A stretch of DNA of 64,000 nt, taken from positions 62,001 to 126,000 of the forward strand of contig CAZTKJ010000003.1 of the NCBI GenBank assembly GCA_964614185.1, in the 5' to 3' direction. Shown piece by piece: positions 61,257 through 64,000 of the stretch. The position numbers and the translations under genes are program-made. The notes below the pieces were generated by a model. That model was given only the letters and a program-made list of their open reading frames with translations. It was not told where the DNA came from and searched no databases. How positions within the stretch are numbered: the stretch's first letter is position 1; each line of letters starts with the position of its first letter. Source of the stretch: Suilimivivens sp964614185 (GTDB taxonomy: Bacteria; Bacillota; Clostridia; Lachnospirales; Lachnospiraceae).

Positions 61257-62288
61257 ATGCTTAAATTAAAACATGAAAATTTTATCAAGGCGCGAGATTA
61301 TGTATTTGCAAACGGTGATGACATAAACCGTGCGTGGTTCAGATACCTTTTTGAGGACAATGATGAAGATGCGTTTTTAAATGTATTGGCAAAATATCAG
61401 CACGAGAATGGCGGATTCGGCGATATATATTATGAGTTTGATTATCAGGGACCATGCTTGAAATCCACCGAGATAGCTGTTAAGTATATTTTAAATTTGA
61501 AAGAAAAGCCGTCTGCAAATCACCCGCTGATACAAAATATGATGAAATATATTTTGGGACTTTACATACCTGAAATAGGGAATTGGGGAGAAGTCACCGT
61601 ACCCGAAGTCAACAACGGCACTCATTGCTACTGGGTTCGTTATAAAGGAGAAGATGCGAAACCGATAGAAGATGAAGATGAACGTATAAGAAAATACAGT
61701 GCCAATGAAAAAGTGTGTTTTGCATCATTTGTTTCCTATTATTCCGAGCTTGTGCCAAAAGAATTGTACCTTGATATCATAAAGTATCCAACGGAACATA
61801 TACTGCGTTATTGGAATAAAAATTCGTCCAATTATAACAAGGAAATTTTTGATAAAGGCGAGCCGTATGATATTGAGTATTTTCAATGGTTTGTACCTTG
61901 CTTGAAAGATAAGGAAATGGCGGACAGACTAACCTCAATTTTATGTCAGAACCCTACAGCTTTTATGGAGCTTGATTTTGCAAAATCCGACAAGGATTAT
62001 GTCCATTTGCCCTGCGACGTGGTAGGACACCCCAACAGTATCGTGTATCCCGCCGTAAAGAACCTGGTTCTTGATTCGTTGAAATACAGGATGGGGCAGC
62101 AAAGCGATGATGGTCGTTGGTTATTGGGCTGGTCTTTCGGCGATGACGAGAGTTTGCAGAAGTTACAGGCCAGGTACGAAACGTACCGCACGCTTGCTAT
62201 GTTAGAGAAATTAGACAGATTTAATATGATTGAAAAACAAATCATGCCTTCGGCCTTAACGGACCGTAAAAAAGGAAATCCTCTGTAA
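61257..62288 (+). CDS. Cytosolic protein with alpha/alpha toroid-like repeats
   Basis: 343 residues with no membrane helix or signal. YQHENGGFGDIYYEFDYQGP and RMGQQSDDGRWLLGWSF are like the NGGF and DGxW turns of terpenoid cyclase/prenyltransferase-type barrels, and several Trp-rich helices follow. I do not see the catalytic Asp set of squalene cyclases, so a true enzyme role is not proven. It is the last gene of the plus-strand run, closing at the hairpin 62279-62308. Confidence 0.72.
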   Translation: MLKLKHENFIKARDYVFANGDDINRAWFRYLFEDNDEDAFLNVLAKYQHENGGFGDIYYEFDYQGPCLKSTEIAVKYILNLKEKPSANHPLIQNMMKYILGLYIPEIGNWGEVTVPEVNNGTHCYWVRYKGEDAKPIEDEDERIRKYSANEKVCFASFVSYYSELVPKELYLDIIKYPTEHILRYWNKNSSNYNKEIFDKGEPYDIEYFQWFVPCLKDKEMADRLTSILCQNPTAFMELDFAKSDKDYVHLPCDVVGHPNSIVYPAVKNLVLDSLKYRMGQQSDDGRWLLGWSFGDDESLQKLQARYETYRTLAMLEKLDRFNMIEKQIMPSALTDRKKGNPL

Positions 62289-62308
62289 CAGTTTCCTGTC
62301 ACAGAGGA
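62279..62308 (+). terminator. Terminator after the toroid-like gene
   Basis: TCCTCTGT (62279-62286) pairs with ACAGAGGA (62301-62308) around a 14-nt loop that starts within the stop codon region; CTTTTG follows. Confidence 0.75.
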
Positions 62309-62325
62309 CTTTTGCTCTTCTTATT

Positions 62326-63192
62326 TTAATTTTTCATACCCGTAAGGGCAATTCCTTCCACAAAATATTTCTGACCAATCAGGTAGAAAACAACACCCGG
62401 AATAAAGGACATACAAGTTGCACACATAATTGCCGACCAATCCGACTTCAGTGATCCTTTGAACTGGGAAAGTCCGATTGCAATCGTAAATTTGTCCGAT
62501 GTATTGATATAAATCATCTGTTGCAGCAGATCATTCCAGATTTGAATAAACAGCAACAGTGCCACCACAATCATGGCTGACTTAATCGAAGGAAAAATAA
62601 TTTGAAATAAAATTTTAAATTTCCCGGCTCCATCAATAGTTGCTGCCTCATCCAGTTCCTTTGGAATAGTGCTGATAAACTGACGAATCAAAAAAATGTT
62701 AAAAGCCCCGCCGCCACAAAAGTAAGGAAGTACCAGCGGCCAGTAGGTATTTGCCAGATGAAAGCCTCTGGTCCACATAATATATAATGGAATCAAAGTC
62801 ACCATAGTAGGCAGCAGCATAGACCCTACACACAGACCAAACAAAAATTTCTTTCCTGGAAACCGTAGTCTTGCAAATGCATATCCTCCCAGCGTTGCCG
62901 TAAATGTACCGCCCAGGATCGCCGGTATGATAATCGTCATTGTATTTTTAAAGTAATCCCAAAAAGGAAAGTATACCAGTGCCTCCTTATAATTGGAAAA
63001 CAGCCAGTTTGGCGGTAAGAAAGTAGGGGGCCACTGAAACAATTCCGCATTGGTCATCAGACTGGATCGGAAAATCCACCAGATTGGAATCATTACAATT
63101 ACTGCCATCACGATCACCAGCACAAGAGAAACGATGTCCGCTATCCTCTCATTCCTCTTTTTACTTGAAAAACTCTTTTCACGGCTCATCAA
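62326..63192 (-). CDS. Carbohydrate ABC importer permease, MalG type
   Basis: 288 residues, six helices. The EAA loop ELDEAATIDGAGKFKILFQI contacts the ATPase. The start (IVMIPIWWIFRSSLMTN) and the end (FVEGIALTGMKN) are typical of MalG/LacG. It overlaps the partner permease gene by 4 bp. Together with a binding protein and an ATPase outside the window they would import an oligosaccharide or similar. Confidence 0.95.
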   Translation of the reverse strand: MMSREKSFSSKKRNERIADIVSLVLVIVMAVIVMIPIWWIFRSSLMTNAELFQWPPTFLPPNWLFSNYKEALVYFPFWDYFKNTMTIIIPAILGGTFTATLGGYAFARLRFPGKKFLFGLCVGSMLLPTMVTLIPLYIMWTRGFHLANTYWPLVLPYFCGGGAFNIFLIRQFISTIPKELDEAATIDGAGKFKILFQIIFPSIKSAMIVVALLLFIQIWNDLLQQMIYINTSDKFTIAIGLSQFKGSLKSDWSAIMCATCMSFIPGVVFYLIGQKYFVEGIALTGMKN

Positions 63193-64000
63193 TCATCGCC
63201 TCCCTCGTAGAATATCCAGCTCTTACTTGTAGCAAACAATATAACGGTAAAAATACCAATCAGCAAAAAAGAAACAAAGGAAATGGCACAGGCATAGCTG
63301 AACTTACCGCTCTTAAATGCATATTGATACATTACATATGAAATAAAACGTGATGAATTGCCAGGACCGCCCTGCGTCAGTGCAAGAGCAGGTGTTACAA
63401 CCTGCATATTGGTTATGAGCGCCATAAGCAAATTGTAAAAGATGATCGGTGTCATGCATGGAATAGTCACATGCTTAAATTTCTGCCAGGAATTTGCTCC
63501 ATCAATTTCCGCAGCTTCATGATAAACTCTGGGTACGTTCTGAAGCCCTGCCAAAAAGATAACAATCAGATTTCCCGACAGCCACACTGCTATCAGTGCA
63601 AGAGAAGGCACCACCAGTTCCGAAGAGGCAATAAACTTCAGCTTATGTATTCCCAGAAGTGAGAGAACATAATTAAACAAGCCAAAATTTGCTTCATATA
63701 ACCAGCTCCATCCTATATATACCGCCATTGCAGGCAATACATAGGGCAGATAAAACACTGCGCGGAAAAATCCACGGGCCGGAATCTTTCTATTGAGCAG
63801 AAGGGCAATCGCAAGGGAATAAATCATACTGCCCATTACTGCCAGTACAGAAAAATAAATTGTAACCTTGATTGAATCCACAAAGTACGGATCTTGGTTA
63901 AACAACTTTACATAGTTTGCAAGTCCTACCCATTCCGGAATACCCACGCCTTCCCATTTGGTAAGGCTGAGACCAAACACAGCAGCCAAAGGCACATATG
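63189..64000 (-). CDS. Carbohydrate ABC importer permease, MalF type (cut by window edge)
   Basis: At least 270 residues; the reading frame stays open to the window end, so the N-terminus is missing. YHEAAEIDGANSWQKFKHVTI is the EAA loop, and RFISYVMYQYAFKSGKFSYA precedes the last helices. The visible part begins YVPLAAVFGLSLTKWEG, which is inside the first helix region, so the codon at 63995 (GTG) is not the start. Paired with the MalG-type gene. Confidence 0.93.
   Translation of the reverse strand, partial: YVPLAAVFGLSLTKWEGVGIPEWVGLANYVKLFNQDPYFVDSIKVTIYFSVLAVMGSMIYSLAIALLLNRKIPARGFFRAVFYLPYVLPAMAVYIGWSWLYEANFGLFNYVLSLLGIHKLKFIASSELVVPSLALIAVWLSGNLIVIFLAGLQNVPRVYHEAAEIDGANSWQKFKHVTIPCMTPIIFYNLLMALITNMQVVTPALALTQGGPGNSSRFISYVMYQYAFKSGKFSYACAISFVSFLLIGIFTVILFATSKSWIFYEGGDD

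Noticed and set aside
1..64000. tRNA, rRNA, complete transposase genes or CRISPR arrays
   Set aside because: Not found in reading both strands; no cloverleaf, no transposase motif, no regular spacer arrays.

Overview
The window comes from a low-GC Gram-positive bacterium. Lachnospiraceae (Clostridia) is the best guess. The reasons are the AGGAGG-type ribosome sites, many GHKL/LytTR two-component pairs, an Agr-like peptide system, membrane families common in gut Clostridia (MBOAT/SGNH, DUF6077-like and DUF6056-like proteins), and MscL with a zinc ribbon. This placement is inference from gene content. I see no rRNA, tRNA, complete insertion sequence or CRISPR array.

About 1-35.6 kb is mainly a cell-surface polysaccharide region. 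At the left edge, on the minus strand, lie an ABC-2 polysaccharide exporter permease (cut by the window edge) and the dTDP-rhamnose genes rfbC, rfbA and rfbB; rfbD is not in the window. Next is a large membrane-anchored GH25 muramidase with a very acidic cytoplasmic tail. A small islet with two genes (6.1-7.6 kb) is flanked by a 26-bp direct repeat. From 8.3 to 16.4 kb are a paired small EamA/SMR-type transporter, SGNH-like proteins, an MBOAT plus SGNH O-acylation pair, and multi-spanning glycosyltransferase-like proteins. Two plus-strand genes follow: a membrane-anchored GH78 rhamnosidase and a SPASM-type radical SAM protein. From 34.0 down to 21.3 kb a long minus-strand run encodes GT-C and GT-2 glycosyltransferases, two FAD enzymes, a DegT aminotransferase, a UDP-glucuronate 4-epimerase-like protein and an SGNH lipoprotein. 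Together these would make, decorate and remodel a rhamnose-containing surface glycan. mscL and a GtrB-like glycosyltransferase follow on the plus strand.

From 35.6 to 40.8 kb is an Agr-like quorum-sensing locus: AgrB, a 44-residue AgrD precursor, a convergent AgrC-like kinase, a LytTR response regulator, and two paralogous double-HTH regulators with matching upstream regions. Next to it (40.8-41.6 kb) is a ToxN/AbiQ-like type III toxin with promoter, a short candidate RNA antitoxin and an attenuator hairpin.

The right third is mixed: acyltransferases, a BlaI/M56 (BlaR1-like) pair followed by a small secreted protein, two GNATs in total across the window, a Nudix protein, an AbrB/RelE-type toxin-antitoxin pair, a cyclase-family operon, a chemotaxis receptor, a Fic protein with in-frame heptad repeats, an EAL phosphodiesterase, a second LytTR/GHKL pair, a three-part protein ending in an EVE-like domain, a MATE exporter, a YitT-like protein, and two permeases of a sugar ABC importer that runs off the window.

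The items most worth a second look are a 220-230 bp long-palindrome element present twice with compensatory stem changes, the Agr-like locus with a predicted serine-based (lactone) signal, the compact type III toxin-antitoxin locus, and the YunG-like/middle/EVE fusion.
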